A stretch of 17,969 nt of DNA from Alphaproteobacteria bacterium (GCA_947499175.1 CANMNU010000011.1:1-17969), one strand, 5' to 3'. Shown: positions 7,334-15,837, counted from the first letter of the stretch. The notes: generated by a model not told the origin, from the sequence alone. Made by a program: numbers and translations.

Positions 7334-8803
7334 TTAGATGTGTCCTATATGTTTAATAATTACCTGACCATTCTCAATATCAAAATAAACCCTTTCAAAC
7401 CAAGACATATTTCCACTTTGCCTGCTTTTAACTGCATAGGATCCATATTTTTTCTGATTTTTATTTTTATGTAGTACTTCAAATTCCCAATTTGCCCCCT
7501 CTTCAGCAGTTAGTTTCCCATTGGTAGGTTTAAGGCCAGAATGAGCCCAAGCGGTAATTGCATTAATAATTTTTTCATATTCTTGCTGAGTGTTACCTTG
7601 TGCATTTGAAATATGCTTTTGAGCTTTTTTTTCGACAAGAGTTTTAAAACTATTGGTTTGTTTCTTTTGGTCATCATCATCATTATTTTTTAGTATGATT
7701 TTTTGTTTTTGTGCATGCTGCGCAAACAAGTCCTTTTTTGGTTGATGACTGAAAGGATAAAGCATCTTTGAAGTAACAACTTCTAGTATTTCCGATAGTA
7801 ATGGCTGTAAACCTTGATCTTCTTCTGGAAAAATTAAAGACTGAGGCATTTCTATAATAACCTGACCAGGTATTTCAGATGTTACTAGCTGTGAAGTTTT
7901 ATCTTTTTCTGGAAGAACCATTACTAGCTTATGTCCCAGTTTAAGCATAAATATAAGTGCTTCTTGTTGAATGTTTTCAAAGGATTCAAATGGTCCATCA
8001 ACGCGACAATTCTCTCTTATTTGCCAAAATTCATGAGCACCTTCACTTAAGTTATGGCTATCTATTTTGTCTGGCATGTTTAACTTTTTTATAAGCTCAA
8101 TTGACTGAGTACCTTTAATAATATGATCTGAAATTAGTGTGTATGGCTGAATAAAGTAATTGGCTAGCTCTGGAAAACAGACAATATATTCCGTTAAGTG
8201 CATTTTTTTTGTAGTTTCTAAACTGTTAAAGAGTAGTCTAGATATTTCTAATACTGTTTCAAAACGCCTTTTACCAGTTAAACGCTGATGATTGTTAAAG
8301 ATAATCGAAGCTTCAGATTTATCTCCTGCAAAATGACTCTTCATGAACTCTGACTCTTCATGGGGCATAAACCCTTTTGGATTATTGTTGTAATTGGCAT
8401 TTCTTTCCTTAAGAAACTGCAGCATAGATAGAAAATTCTGTGTAAAAGCCGTTTCGATTTGATTGTTTGATATCCATTTAGCTAGCTGTTTATTATTATT
8501 TTTAACAAATAAATTTGCTAGCTCTCTTCTTTTAGTGAGATTTTCAGCTGAAATTTTAAATTTATTCTTATATTCTGCATCAAGATCAGTTCTGGATAGC
8601 TCAGAATCAACAAAAGTTTTAGATACCTTTTTAAATTCTTCAAAAGACTTTGTTTCAAATTTAAACCATTCTTCACTAAGCGTCTGAGCTAAAACAATAT
8701 TGGATTTTCTTTCAAGCTCATCAGACAAATCTGTTCCATGAGAAAAATTGATGAAGATTATAGCACCAAGCATATAAAGATATTTATGAAAACCAGACTG
8801 CAT
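7334..8803 (-). CDS. Secreted protein of unknown function with a compact C-terminal domain
   Basis: I do not recognise this gene. From the ATG at 8803 it encodes 489 residues. The frame is open to a TTG at 8839, but starting at 8803 gives a proper signal peptide (QSGFHK, then the hydrophobic YLYMLGAIIFINF, then SHG-T), and an extended -10 at 8849-8857 leaves almost no leader for the upstream starts. Numbered from 8803: 25-135 are charged helices, 150-300 are mixed helical with two cysteines (209, 266), 345-400 are Lys/Gln-rich with an Asp run (375-378), 385-420 are helical, and the last 60 residues look like a small beta-rich domain (WEFEVLH, a short turn, WFERVYFDIENG, VIIKHIGHI). That end weakly recalls RelE-like or polymorphic-toxin RNase folds. 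This is a shape impression only, with no family assigned. No Shine-Dalgarno site is clear. Confidence 0.72.
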   Translation of the reverse strand: MQSGFHKYLYMLGAIIFINFSHGTDLSDELERKSNIVLAQTLSEEWFKFETKSFEEFKKVSKTFVDSELSRTDLDAEYKNKFKISAENLTKRRELANLFVKNNNKQLAKWISNNQIETAFTQNFLSMLQFLKERNANYNNNPKGFMPHEESEFMKSHFAGDKSEASIIFNNHQRLTGKRRFETVLEISRLLFNSLETTKKMHLTEYIVCFPELANYFIQPYTLISDHIIKGTQSIELIKKLNMPDKIDSHNLSEGAHEFWQIRENCRVDGPFESFENIQQEALIFMLKLGHKLVMVLPEKDKTSQLVTSEIPGQVIIEMPQSLIFPEEDQGLQPLLSEILEVVTSKMLYPFSHQPKKDLFAQHAQKQKIILKNNDDDDQKKQTNSFKTLVEKKAQKHISNAQGNTQQEYEKIINAITAWAHSGLKPTNGKLTAEEGANWEFEVLHKNKNQKKYGSYAVKSRQSGNMSWFERVYFDIENGQVIIKHIGHI

Positions 8804-8848
8804 ACAAATAAATTCTATTTTAAGATTATAATACATCAATTTTAAAAC

Positions 8849-8857
8849 ATTTTAGCA
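8849..8857 (-). promoter_or_regulatory. Candidate extended -10 promoter for the secreted orphan
   Basis: On the minus strand TGCTAAAAT reads as an extended -10 (TGn plus TAAAAT, 5 of 6). The -35 region is poor, as extended -10 promoters allow. Transcription would begin near 8842, about 40 nt ahead of the ATG at 8803 and only a few bases ahead of the alternative TTG/ATG, which supports the 8803 start. Confidence 0.35.
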
Positions 8858-8891
8858 TAATTTTCAATAAAAATACACTTTAAGGTATTAA

Positions 8892-9650
8892 TTATTCATC
8901 AGCAATGGCTTGAACTTTTTTCATGTTCAAACCTAGGGCGTGGGAGATTTGTTCATCGCTGCATTCTCCTTTGTCAAGCAAACTTAAGTAAGATACTCTG
9001 AGATCTTCAGTTAGGGTGCACAGGGTATTAACCATATAAATAATTTTAAATGATAGTTGGTGGTGCATTCCATCTAAAATTGCTGAATATCCCTTAATTT
9101 CGCTATATGCCAAAGTAAGATATGATAGCATTTGGAAAAATTCTTGTAATTCAAGGGCACCACGCTGAATAAGATCAATAATATGAATAAGGTCAATCAC
9201 AGTTAGTTTACCACCATGGTTAAGCATACCATGCAATCCGCTAACATACCCAACCAAATGCAAGTCAAGGTTATTTAAAATATGCAAATAATTATCAAGT
9301 CCGGTATCAGAATCATTCAAAATTGCCATAATGGCATGACGATCAGCTTTGCTAAATTTTGGGGCAATATTCTTATAAGATAATAATTCTTCAGAATCCA
9401 ATTCTTCTAGATATTTGGCTAACATCTTACAGTTTTTTGAAAAGTTACCATTCAAAGCCTTGTAAAGTTGAGCTGTAACTTTAGCCACATTTGGTAAATT
9501 ATTAATTCCTGTATGAATTGCTTCTTGCATGGTTTCAGGTACGCAGTGACTAATTTCATCTGCACTTGGGTTAATAAGTTCTGGACCAGTGATTGGAACA
9601 CCAAAAACTGTATTTGTAACAAGTAGTCCAAAAACTAATATTGACCGCAT
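8892..9650 (-). CDS. Secreted helical protein of unknown function
   Basis: Not recognised. 252 residues with a short N-terminal signal sequence (MRSILVFGLLVTNTVFG, likely cleaved near residue 17). The rest is mostly alpha-helical with regularly spaced leucines and histidines (about 120-165: YLHILNNLDLHLVGYVSG and following). There are four cysteines (36, 74, 211, 230), an even number compatible with periplasmic disulfides. The C terminus is charged (GLNMKKVQAIADE). No catalytic motif, repeat family or membrane segment after the signal is visible. The start has no clear ribosome-binding site, but no better start exists nearby and the signal peptide fits. It lies 52 bp upstream of the other secreted orphan on the same strand and diverges from proS, so it may be the first gene of the secretome block. 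Confidence 0.7.
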   Translation of the reverse strand: MRSILVFGLLVTNTVFGVPITGPELINPSADEISHCVPETMQEAIHTGINNLPNVAKVTAQLYKALNGNFSKNCKMLAKYLEELDSEELLSYKNIAPKFSKADRHAIMAILNDSDTGLDNYLHILNNLDLHLVGYVSGLHGMLNHGGKLTVIDLIHIIDLIQRGALELQEFFQMLSYLTLAYSEIKGYSAILDGMHHQLSFKIIYMVNTLCTLTEDLRVSYLSLLDKGECSDEQISHALGLNMKKVQAIADE

Positions 9651-9772
9651 ATAAAGCTAAATAAAATTTTGCTCAGTTTAACTATTCGCTATATTTGCTT
9701 AAAAAGACGTTAATTCCAGCTCGACAACTAGTTAAAAAATGACTTAGATTTAGTTGAATAAAGGAGAATTTT

Positions 9773-11050
9773 ATGCGTTTAAGTCAATATTTCCTACCAA
9801 CTTTAAAAGAAACACCAAGTGAAGCTCAAATAGCATCACACCGCTTAATGCTGCGTGCCGGCATGATTAATCAAACTGCCGGAGGAATTTACACATGGTT
9901 ACCGCTTGGGGAATTGGTACTGAAACGTATTGACCAAATTGTTGCCGAAGAACAAGACCGTATTGGCTGTCACCGAATAACTATGCCAACTATTCAGCCA
10001 GCACATCTTTGGCAAGAAAGTGGTCGTTACGAAGATTATGGCAAAGAAATGCTTCGTATTAAGGATCGTCACGACCGTGAAATGCTATATGGTCCAACCC
10101 ACGAAGAAGTAGTCACTGATGTTGTTCGCCAGTACGTTAATAGTTACCGTCAGCTTCCTTTATGCCTATACCAGATTCATTGGAAATTCCGTGATGAAAT
10201 TCGTCCACGTTTTGGAATTATGCGCGGACGTGAGTTTTATATGAAAGATGCTTATTCCTTTGATATTGATGCTGCAAGTGCCCGTACATCATACGAAAAA
10301 ATGTATAATGCATACTTGCGAACTTTTGCACGCTTGGGAATCAAAGCTGTGCCAATGCGTGCTGATAGTGGTGCTATTGGAGGTGACCTTAGTCATGAAT
10401 TTCATGTAGTAGCTGATACTGGTGAAAGCGCCATTTATTATGACAAGATTTTTGAAACCATAACGGAAGATGATTATTCAATGGAAAAACTTGCCAAATT
10501 TTATGCGGTAAGTGATGAAAAACATGACCCAGCTACCTGTCCAATTGGTCCAGATCAGTTAATTTCTAGGCGTGGCATTGAAGTTGGACACATATTTTAT
10601 TTTGGCACCAAGTATTCTAGATCCATGAACCTTAAGGTTACAGGAGCTGATGGAAAACCAATTTATCCAGAAATGGGGTCATATGGTATTGGTGTTTCAA
10701 GATTGGTTGGGGCAATTATTGAATCAAGCCATGATGAACACGGAATTATTTGGCCAGAACAAGTTGCGCCATTTCGTATTGGGCTAATTGATGCAAAAAA
10801 TGATGCGCAAACCCAAACTGTTAGTAACCAATTACATGAAAAATTTAGTAATTCTGGCGTGAGTGTTTTATATGATGATCGCAGTGAACGGGCTGGTATT
10901 AAATTTTCTGACATGGATTTGATAGGACTTCCATGGCAAGTAATTGTGGGCAGTAAAACACTTACTAACGGTACTGTAGAAGTCAAAAATAGACGTACTG
11001 GAGAACGCCAAGATTTGAGCCTTGATGAGGTTATTGCAAAATTCTTATAG
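9773..11050 (+). CDS. proS: Prolyl-tRNA synthetase, short form without the large editing domain
   Basis: A class II synthetase that charges tRNA(Pro). All class II signatures are seen: motif 1 region (ASHRLMLRAGMINQTAGGIY, 21-40), the TxE-type loop GPTHEE (107-112), motif 2 (FRDEIRPRFGIMRGREFYMKD, starting 139), the HEF segment near 208-210, and motif 3 (GSYGIGVSRLVGA, 302-314). The C-terminal anticodon-binding domain spans about 335-425 (VLYDDRSERAGIKF). Length is 425 residues versus about 570 for the E. coli type. The editing insertion between motifs 2 and 3 is reduced, as is typical of alphaproteobacterial and mitochondrial enzymes, so correction of Ala-tRNA(Pro) would need a separate protein. 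A strong AAGGAG lies 6 bp before the ATG. It diverges from the secreted 252-aa gene across 122 bp. Confidence 0.97.
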   Translation: MRLSQYFLPTLKETPSEAQIASHRLMLRAGMINQTAGGIYTWLPLGELVLKRIDQIVAEEQDRIGCHRITMPTIQPAHLWQESGRYEDYGKEMLRIKDRHDREMLYGPTHEEVVTDVVRQYVNSYRQLPLCLYQIHWKFRDEIRPRFGIMRGREFYMKDAYSFDIDAASARTSYEKMYNAYLRTFARLGIKAVPMRADSGAIGGDLSHEFHVVADTGESAIYYDKIFETITEDDYSMEKLAKFYAVSDEKHDPATCPIGPDQLISRRGIEVGHIFYFGTKYSRSMNLKVTGADGKPIYPEMGSYGIGVSRLVGAIIESSHDEHGIIWPEQVAPFRIGLIDAKNDAQTQTVSNQLHEKFSNSGVSVLYDDRSERAGIKFSDMDLIGLPWQVIVGSKTLTNGTVEVKNRRTGERQDLSLDEVIAKFL

Positions 11051-11358
11051 GCCCCACTGGCATTAGATTGTGAGGTATTTTATTTTTTGCAAAAAGCTTA
11101 TACACCGCAGTTTAACTGAGTATCTTGAAACCAAGGTACAGTAAGGCCTATAAGGAATGTACACTATTTATTAAACATTTTCTTAATACGGATAAAGGAA
11201 CATATTGGTCTATCAATATGTTTTCTTTTTGCATAAAAATGCAGAAATTTATATTTCAATATCCTTAAAAAAAGTAATTATTTTTCAAAATTTTACTATT
11301 TATTAACAACTATCAAGTTACATTGTAACTGGGTCATCTACTTTTATGTGAGGTTATC
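11051..11358. other. 308-bp intergenic region with several dyads
   Basis: No open frame or RNA gene is recognisable. It holds a 12-bp palindrome TTTTTGCAAAAA (11084-11095), a perfect 9-bp hairpin followed by T-runs (11199-11222), a TGCAT/ATGCA hairpin shortly after (11230-11243), and a 6-bp dyad AGTTAC/GTAACT (11316-11330) about 30 bp before the next start codon. A TTAACA at 11303-11308 is -35-like but has no good partner. Confidence 0.5.
11199..11222 (+). terminator. Hairpin with T-run, candidate proS terminator
   Basis: AACATATTG (11199-11207) pairs perfectly with CAATATGTT (11214-11222) around a 6-nt loop, and TTCTTTTTG follows. It lies about 150 bp after the proS stop, so the transcript would carry a long 3' untranslated end. 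The stem has only two G-C pairs, which limits confidence. Confidence 0.45.
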
Positions 11359-11979
11359 ATGTACGGATTAGTAGTTATGGCCATCTTAGTGGCGTTCAGC
11401 CAAGAAACTATGGCTAGTTCCAACTCTGATGGTACAAATGGTATAAGTGGTCAAGATCTTCCAAAAATGCGCACAGGGTTCTCCCTTCTTCAACCAAATA
11501 TGGTAGAACAATTAAAAGCAAGTTATCATCAAGAAGTAAAATCTAAAATTTCTAAAAGTATTGGGGATTATGTAAGCCCTGAACTACTTTTAATTTCAGG
11601 TTTTACTGCAGGTGATCAAAGTAATGAGGAAATGGCTGGGTGCTATATTCGACTTGGTTCTAATCTTAGATCTTTGGAAATATCCCCTCAACCCAATAGT
11701 TTATCTGCTACGGCTTTTTTAAATAGCGGAATATTATATGCTTTGGGTGCACGTGAAGCTGAAGATAATGATTCGCGTGTAGATTTATCAGTTTCTGCTG
11801 CGCAAAGCTATTATTGGGCATTTTGTAATGAAGGGGAATCATCAAGGAAAGAATCAATTAAATCGGTAGCTATGGTTTATTTTAAAAGTGCTTTATGTAT
11901 TGCAGAATCGATTGCTGAAAATGAACAACGAAACAGGTGGGTTCAAAAGATTAATTCTGATGAAAAAAAATTAAAGTAA
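11359..11979 (+). CDS. Secreted protein of unknown function, 206 aa
   Basis: Not recognised. The protein begins with a hydrophobic segment (YGLVVMAILVAFS) and a likely cleavage after MAS near residue 20. The n-region lacks positive charge, which is unusual for a signal peptide. No in-frame alternative start exists upstream, because a TTG at 11323 is followed at once by a stop. GAGG about 5 bp before the ATG is a reasonable ribosome-binding site. The mature part is polar. The second half (about 115-195) consists of Ala/Tyr/Phe-rich helices (SAAQSYYWAF, VAMVYFKSALCIAESIAE) that resemble a degenerate TPR or Sel1-like helical pair, a weak impression only. There are three cysteines (95, 156, 180). 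It is convergent with lon and shares a hairpin at its 3' end. Confidence 0.7.
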   Translation: MYGLVVMAILVAFSQETMASSNSDGTNGISGQDLPKMRTGFSLLQPNMVEQLKASYHQEVKSKISKSIGDYVSPELLLISGFTAGDQSNEEMAGCYIRLGSNLRSLEISPQPNSLSATAFLNSGILYALGAREAEDNDSRVDLSVSAAQSYYWAFCNEGESSRKESIKSVAMVYFKSALCIAESIAENEQRNRWVQKINSDEKKLK

Positions 11980-11988
11980 CATTAAACT

Positions 11989-12016
11989 TTGAGCTCTGTT
12001 AAAAAGCGGAGCTCAA
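11989..12016. terminator. Hairpin between convergent 206-aa gene and lon
   Basis: TTGAGCTCTG (11989-11998) and CGGAGCTCAA (12007-12016) form a 10-pair stem with one G-U pair and an 8-nt loop, located exactly in the gap between two facing stop codons. T-runs are weak on both sides, so it may terminate both strands or mainly stabilise the 3' ends. Confidence 0.5.
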
Positions 12017-12021
12017 CTAGC

Positions 12022-14448
12022 CTATTGCACTGTAGAACTTGCTAAATTAACTTTAGCTGCTGCAGAAAGTTCAGTGGTGACATTATCTTCACAAAATTCA
12101 ATTGCTTCTGGTAAATAAGAAAGTGCTAAACGCAAAACATCATCGACATGTTTAACCGGAATTATTTTTAAACCACTAGTAACGTTTTCAGGGATGTCAG
12201 CTAGGTCTTTTTCGTTATCATATGGAATAACTACTGTTTTAATACCACCACGATGCGCTGCCAAAAGCTTTTCTTTTAAACCACCGATAGTCAACACGTT
12301 ACCACGTAGGGTAACCTCACCGGTCATAGCAACATCTTTACGCACAGGAATTCCAGTAAGAGCTGAGACAATCGCTGTGCACATGGTAATACCAGCAGAT
12401 GGACCATCTTTAGGAATTGCCCCTTCAGGTACGTGAATGTGAATATCTTTTTTTTCAAATAAGCTTGGTTTTAAGCCAAATTGAAGAGATTTTGATCTAA
12501 CATAACTAAATGCTGCTTGGATTGATTCTTGCATAACATCACCAAGCTTGCCGGTAATCATAGTTTTACCCTTACCAGGAAGAACCACAGCCTCAATGTT
12601 TAGCAATACTCCTCCAACTTCAGTCCAAGCCAATCCTGTTACAACGCCAACAGCGTCAGATTCTTCAGCTTGTCCGTAGCGAAAACGAGGAATACCAGCA
12701 TATTTACCTAAATTTTGCGGAGTAATTTTGATTTGTTTATTCTTATCACTCATTATTTCGCGTACTGATTTACGACATAAATTAGCAATTTCACGTTCAA
12801 GGCTACGCACACCAGCCTCTTGGGTATAGGTTCTAATTAAGCCTACTATTGCGTCATCACTAATTTCAAATTCATTTGCCTTTAGGCCATGTTCGACAAT
12901 TTGCTTAGGTAGCAAATGTTTACGGCAAATTACTAGCTTTTCATCTTCTGTATAGCCTGGAATCCTAATAATTTCCATACGATCAAGTAATGGTTGTGGC
13001 ATTTTCAACGTGTTAGCTGTTGTTACAAACATTACATCAGAAAGATCATAATCAACTTCAAGATAGTGATCATTAAATGTTGAGTTTTGTTCAGGATCAA
13101 GCACCTCTAATAATGCTGATGCAGGATCACCACGCCAATCACTGCCTAATTTATCTATTTCATCTAATAAAAATAAAGGATTGGATGATTTTGCTTTTTT
13201 CATGCCCTGGATAATTTTTCCAGGCATTGATCCAATATAAGTTCTACGGTGTCCACGGATTTCAGACTCGTCACGTACGCCACCAAGGGAAATACGAACA
13301 AAATTTCTGCCAGTAGCTTTAGCAATTGATTTACCTAAACTTGTTTTACCAACTCCTGGAGGGCCAACTAAACACAAAATTTGCCCACGCACTTTACCTA
13401 CTCTGGCTTGCACTGCTAAGTGTTCCAAAATACGCTCTTTAACTTTATTAAGGCCATAATGGTCTTTATCTAAAATTGCCTCAGCAGCATTTAAATCATT
13501 CCTGGTTCGACTGCGCTGTTTCCATGGCAAATTCAATAGCCATTCTAAATAATTACGTAGCACAGTTGATTCAGCAGAGGCTGGATTCATTGCTTTAAGT
13601 TTACGAATTTCAGAAATAGCCTTTTCAAAAGCTTCTTTAGAAAGCTTTAACTTTCTTATTTTATCTTCTAGTTCGGCAATTTCGTCTTTGCCTTCTTCAC
13701 CTTCGCCAAGCTCTCGGTTGATCGCTTTTAATTGTTCATTAAGGTAATATTCGCGCTGGGTTTTTTCCATTTGTTTTTTAACGCGAGTGCGAATTTTCTT
13801 TTCAACTTGTAAAACTGCACTTTCACTCTCAATGTAACCCAGCACTTTTTCTAGACGACTTGAAATATTGGAGGTTTCCAATAAAATTTGTTTATCAGCA
13901 ATTTTTAAACTAAAGTACGATGCTACTGTATCTGCAAGCTTAGCGGGATCAGTAATTTGACCAATCGTTACCAGCACTTCTGGGGGTATTTTTCGGTTAA
14001 GTTTTACATATTGTTCAAACTGAGAAATAACAGCTCGTGTCAATGCTTCTAGCTCTTCTTCAAGCCCTGGTTCTTCATAGATAACAGAACTATACGCTTG
14101 TAAAAAATCAGATCCTTCTACAAACTGATTAAGCCTAACTCGTTGTAAACCTTCAACTAAAACTTTAACAGTGCCATCAGGTAATTTAATTAGCTGCAGT
14201 AGTGTGCCAATTGTACCAATTGAGTACAAATCCCGAGGTTCAGGATTATCGTCAACTGGATTTTTTTGAGTGACTAAGACAAGCTTCTTTCCATTAGTGT
14301 TCATCATTTCTTCCAAAGCAAGTACTGATTTTTCACGTCCAACAAACAACGGAACAATCATATGTGGAAATACCACAATATCCCTAAGAGGTAATACCGG
14401 TAACAGTTTACCCTTGTTCATGGCCAATGCAGTACTTTTTTTTGACAT
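12022..14448 (-). CDS. lon: ATP-dependent serine protease Lon (La)
   Basis: Lon is a cytoplasmic hexameric AAA+ protease that removes misfolded proteins and specific regulators; in Caulobacter these include DnaA and CcrM. Domains in the 808 residues: LON N-terminal domain (about 14-205), coiled-coil linker (210-305), AAA+ module with Walker A GPPGVGKT (362-369) and Walker B LFLLDEID (425-432), and a proteolytic domain (about 600-780) with catalytic Ser684 in PKDGPSAG and Lys727 in GGLKEKLLAAHRGG. Length is normal for bacterial LonA and no key residue is missing. The ATG shares its A with the TAA of clpX (TAATG), so translation of the two is probably coupled. A downstream hairpin separates it from the convergent gene. 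The hupB often found after lon in proteobacteria is absent. Confidence 0.98.
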   Translation of the reverse strand: MSKKSTALAMNKGKLLPVLPLRDIVVFPHMIVPLFVGREKSVLALEEMMNTNGKKLVLVTQKNPVDDNPEPRDLYSIGTIGTLLQLIKLPDGTVKVLVEGLQRVRLNQFVEGSDFLQAYSSVIYEEPGLEEELEALTRAVISQFEQYVKLNRKIPPEVLVTIGQITDPAKLADTVASYFSLKIADKQILLETSNISSRLEKVLGYIESESAVLQVEKKIRTRVKKQMEKTQREYYLNEQLKAINRELGEGEEGKDEIAELEDKIRKLKLSKEAFEKAISEIRKLKAMNPASAESTVLRNYLEWLLNLPWKQRSRTRNDLNAAEAILDKDHYGLNKVKERILEHLAVQARVGKVRGQILCLVGPPGVGKTSLGKSIAKATGRNFVRISLGGVRDESEIRGHRRTYIGSMPGKIIQGMKKAKSSNPLFLLDEIDKLGSDWRGDPASALLEVLDPEQNSTFNDHYLEVDYDLSDVMFVTTANTLKMPQPLLDRMEIIRIPGYTEDEKLVICRKHLLPKQIVEHGLKANEFEISDDAIVGLIRTYTQEAGVRSLEREIANLCRKSVREIMSDKNKQIKITPQNLGKYAGIPRFRYGQAEESDAVGVVTGLAWTEVGGVLLNIEAVVLPGKGKTMITGKLGDVMQESIQAAFSYVRSKSLQFGLKPSLFEKKDIHIHVPEGAIPKDGPSAGITMCTAIVSALTGIPVRKDVAMTGEVTLRGNVLTIGGLKEKLLAAHRGGIKTVVIPYDNEKDLADIPENVTSGLKIIPVKHVDDVLRLALSYLPEAIEFCEDNVTTELSAAAKVNLASSTVQ

Positions 14449-15722
14449 TAACGACTACCTTCTTGACGCTTTGGTTCTTCTGCAGCCCTTAAAACTATAA
14501 CCGGGTCAGCTTTATCATCTACCACTTCTTTATTAATAATAACTTCTTCGACTTCAGTGCGTGACGGTAGATCATACATGGTATTTAGAAAAATACTTTC
14601 CATAATTGAACGTAACCCACGTGCACCAGTTCTACGCAAAATAGCCTTTTTAGCAACAGCATGCAAGGCTTCATCATCAAAAGTAAGTTTTACATCTTCC
14701 ATTTCAAACAATCGGGCATATTGCTTTAACAAAGCATTTTTTGGCTTAGAAAGAATTTCAACTAAAGCTAATTCATCTAGGTCTCCTAAAGTTGCCACAA
14801 TAGGTAAGCGGCCAATAAATTCAGGAATTAGACCAAAACGTAAAAGATCTTCGGGTTCTAAATCACGAAGAAGTTCACCAACTTTATGATCATTAGGTCC
14901 TTTCACTTCCACACCAAAACCAATGCCACTACCCTTTTTGCGACCAGCAATAATTTTTTCTAACCCAGAGAATGCTCCGCCACAAATAAACAGAATGTTG
15001 GTTGTATCAACTTGTAAAAATTCTTGCTGAGGATGCTTACGTCCGCCCTGTGGAGGAACGGATGCAACTGTACCTTCCATAATTTTTAGTAAAGCCTGTT
15101 GCACACCTTCACCAGAAACATCTCGAGTAATTGATGGATTATCAGATTTACGAGAAATTTTATCAACTTCATCAATATAGACAATACCGCGTTGGGCACG
15201 CTCCACATTATAGTCAGCAGCTTGTAAAAGCTTTAGAATGATGTTTTCAACATCTTCACCAACATACCCAGCCTCAGTTAAGGTAGTGGCATCAGCCATT
15301 GTGAATGGCACATCAATAATTCTTGCTAAAGTTTGTGCCAACAATGTTTTACCACTTCCGGTCGGCCCTACTAGCAAGATATTTGATTTGGCAATCTCAA
15401 CTTCACCATTGTTGCTTGCTTTGCCACCATGGTTTAAACGTTTGTAGTGGTTATGAACAGCAACCGCAAGTACTTTTTTTGCATGATCTTGGCCGATAAC
15501 ATAATCATCTAGCACAGTTCGAATTGCCAAAGGTGTTGGCACACCTTCTGTAACTAAGCGCGGACCACTGCTTTCTTCTTGAATAATATCCGTACAAAGT
15601 TCTACACATTCATCACAAATAAATACGGTAGGGCCGGCAATTAACTTGCGAACCTCGTGCTGACTTTTTCCACAAAAAGAGCAATACAATGTATTTTTGC
15701 TGTCTCCAGACGATTTGCTCAT
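14448..15722 (-). CDS. clpX: ATP-dependent Clp protease ATP-binding subunit ClpX
   Basis: ClpX is a ring-shaped AAA+ unfoldase that feeds tagged proteins to ClpP; in alphaproteobacteria its substrates include CtrA. In 424 residues: an N-terminal zinc-binding domain with Cys14, Cys17, Cys36 and Cys39, Walker A GPTGSGKT (119-126), pore loop GYVG (152-155), Walker B IVYIDEVD (180-187), second pore loop RKH (228-230), ClpP-docking loop IGF (267-269), box VII GRLP (304-307) and sensor-2 GARGL (366-370). All are intact, so it should work with ClpP. A GGAGAA lies 7 bp before the ATG. clpP, commonly the upstream neighbour, is not here: 123 bp of non-coding sequence and then rnc precede it. The 123 bp carry DnaA-box and CtrA-like motifs. 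lon follows with a 1-nt overlap. Confidence 0.98.
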   Translation of the reverse strand: MSKSSGDSKNTLYCSFCGKSQHEVRKLIAGPTVFICDECVELCTDIIQEESSGPRLVTEGVPTPLAIRTVLDDYVIGQDHAKKVLAVAVHNHYKRLNHGGKASNNGEVEIAKSNILLVGPTGSGKTLLAQTLARIIDVPFTMADATTLTEAGYVGEDVENIILKLLQAADYNVERAQRGIVYIDEVDKISRKSDNPSITRDVSGEGVQQALLKIMEGTVASVPPQGGRKHPQQEFLQVDTTNILFICGGAFSGLEKIIAGRKKGSGIGFGVEVKGPNDHKVGELLRDLEPEDLLRFGLIPEFIGRLPIVATLGDLDELALVEILSKPKNALLKQYARLFEMEDVKLTFDDEALHAVAKKAILRRTGARGLRSIMESIFLNTMYDLPSRTEVEEVIINKEVVDDKADPVIVLRAAEEPKRQEGSR

Positions 15723-15797
15723 ATATTCTCCATTACTTTATCTAATTAGCAGCACTGTTTGCGCATCACCCTATACTTCAACTATGGATCCAAAAAG

Positions 15798-15813
15798 TCA
15801 ATAAAGAGTTAAC
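15798..15813. promoter_or_regulatory. CtrA-like binding site upstream of clpX
   Basis: The plus strand reads TCAA-N7-TTAAC, one mismatch from the CtrA consensus TTAA-N7-TTAAC with exact 7-bp spacing. It lies about 75-90 bp upstream of the clpX ATG and its left half overlaps a TTGACT (minus strand, 15796-15801) that could serve as a -35 box. No good -10 is found at 16-18 bp, so the promoter itself is unproven. Short AT-rich motifs arise easily by chance. Confidence 0.3.
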
Positions 15814-15828
15814 CAAAATCACTTTTTT

Positions 15829-15837
15829 TGTGGATAA
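15829..15837 (-). promoter_or_regulatory. Perfect DnaA box upstream of clpX
   Basis: The minus strand has TTATCCACA, an exact match to the strong DnaA box consensus, about 107-115 bp upstream of the clpX start and just after the rnc stop. A single box is not an origin, but it could let DnaA influence clpX-lon transcription. It is the only exact copy I noticed in the window. Confidence 0.4.

Noticed and set aside
8804..8839. TTG/ATG starts 12 codons upstream for the secreted orphan
   Set aside because: They would bury the signal peptide behind extra residues and leave almost no leader after the extended -10 element.
14557..14889. 110-codon open frame opposite clpX
   Set aside because: It lies antisense within a fully conserved clpX, has a basic low-complexity composition, and is best explained as a mirror of clpX codon use.
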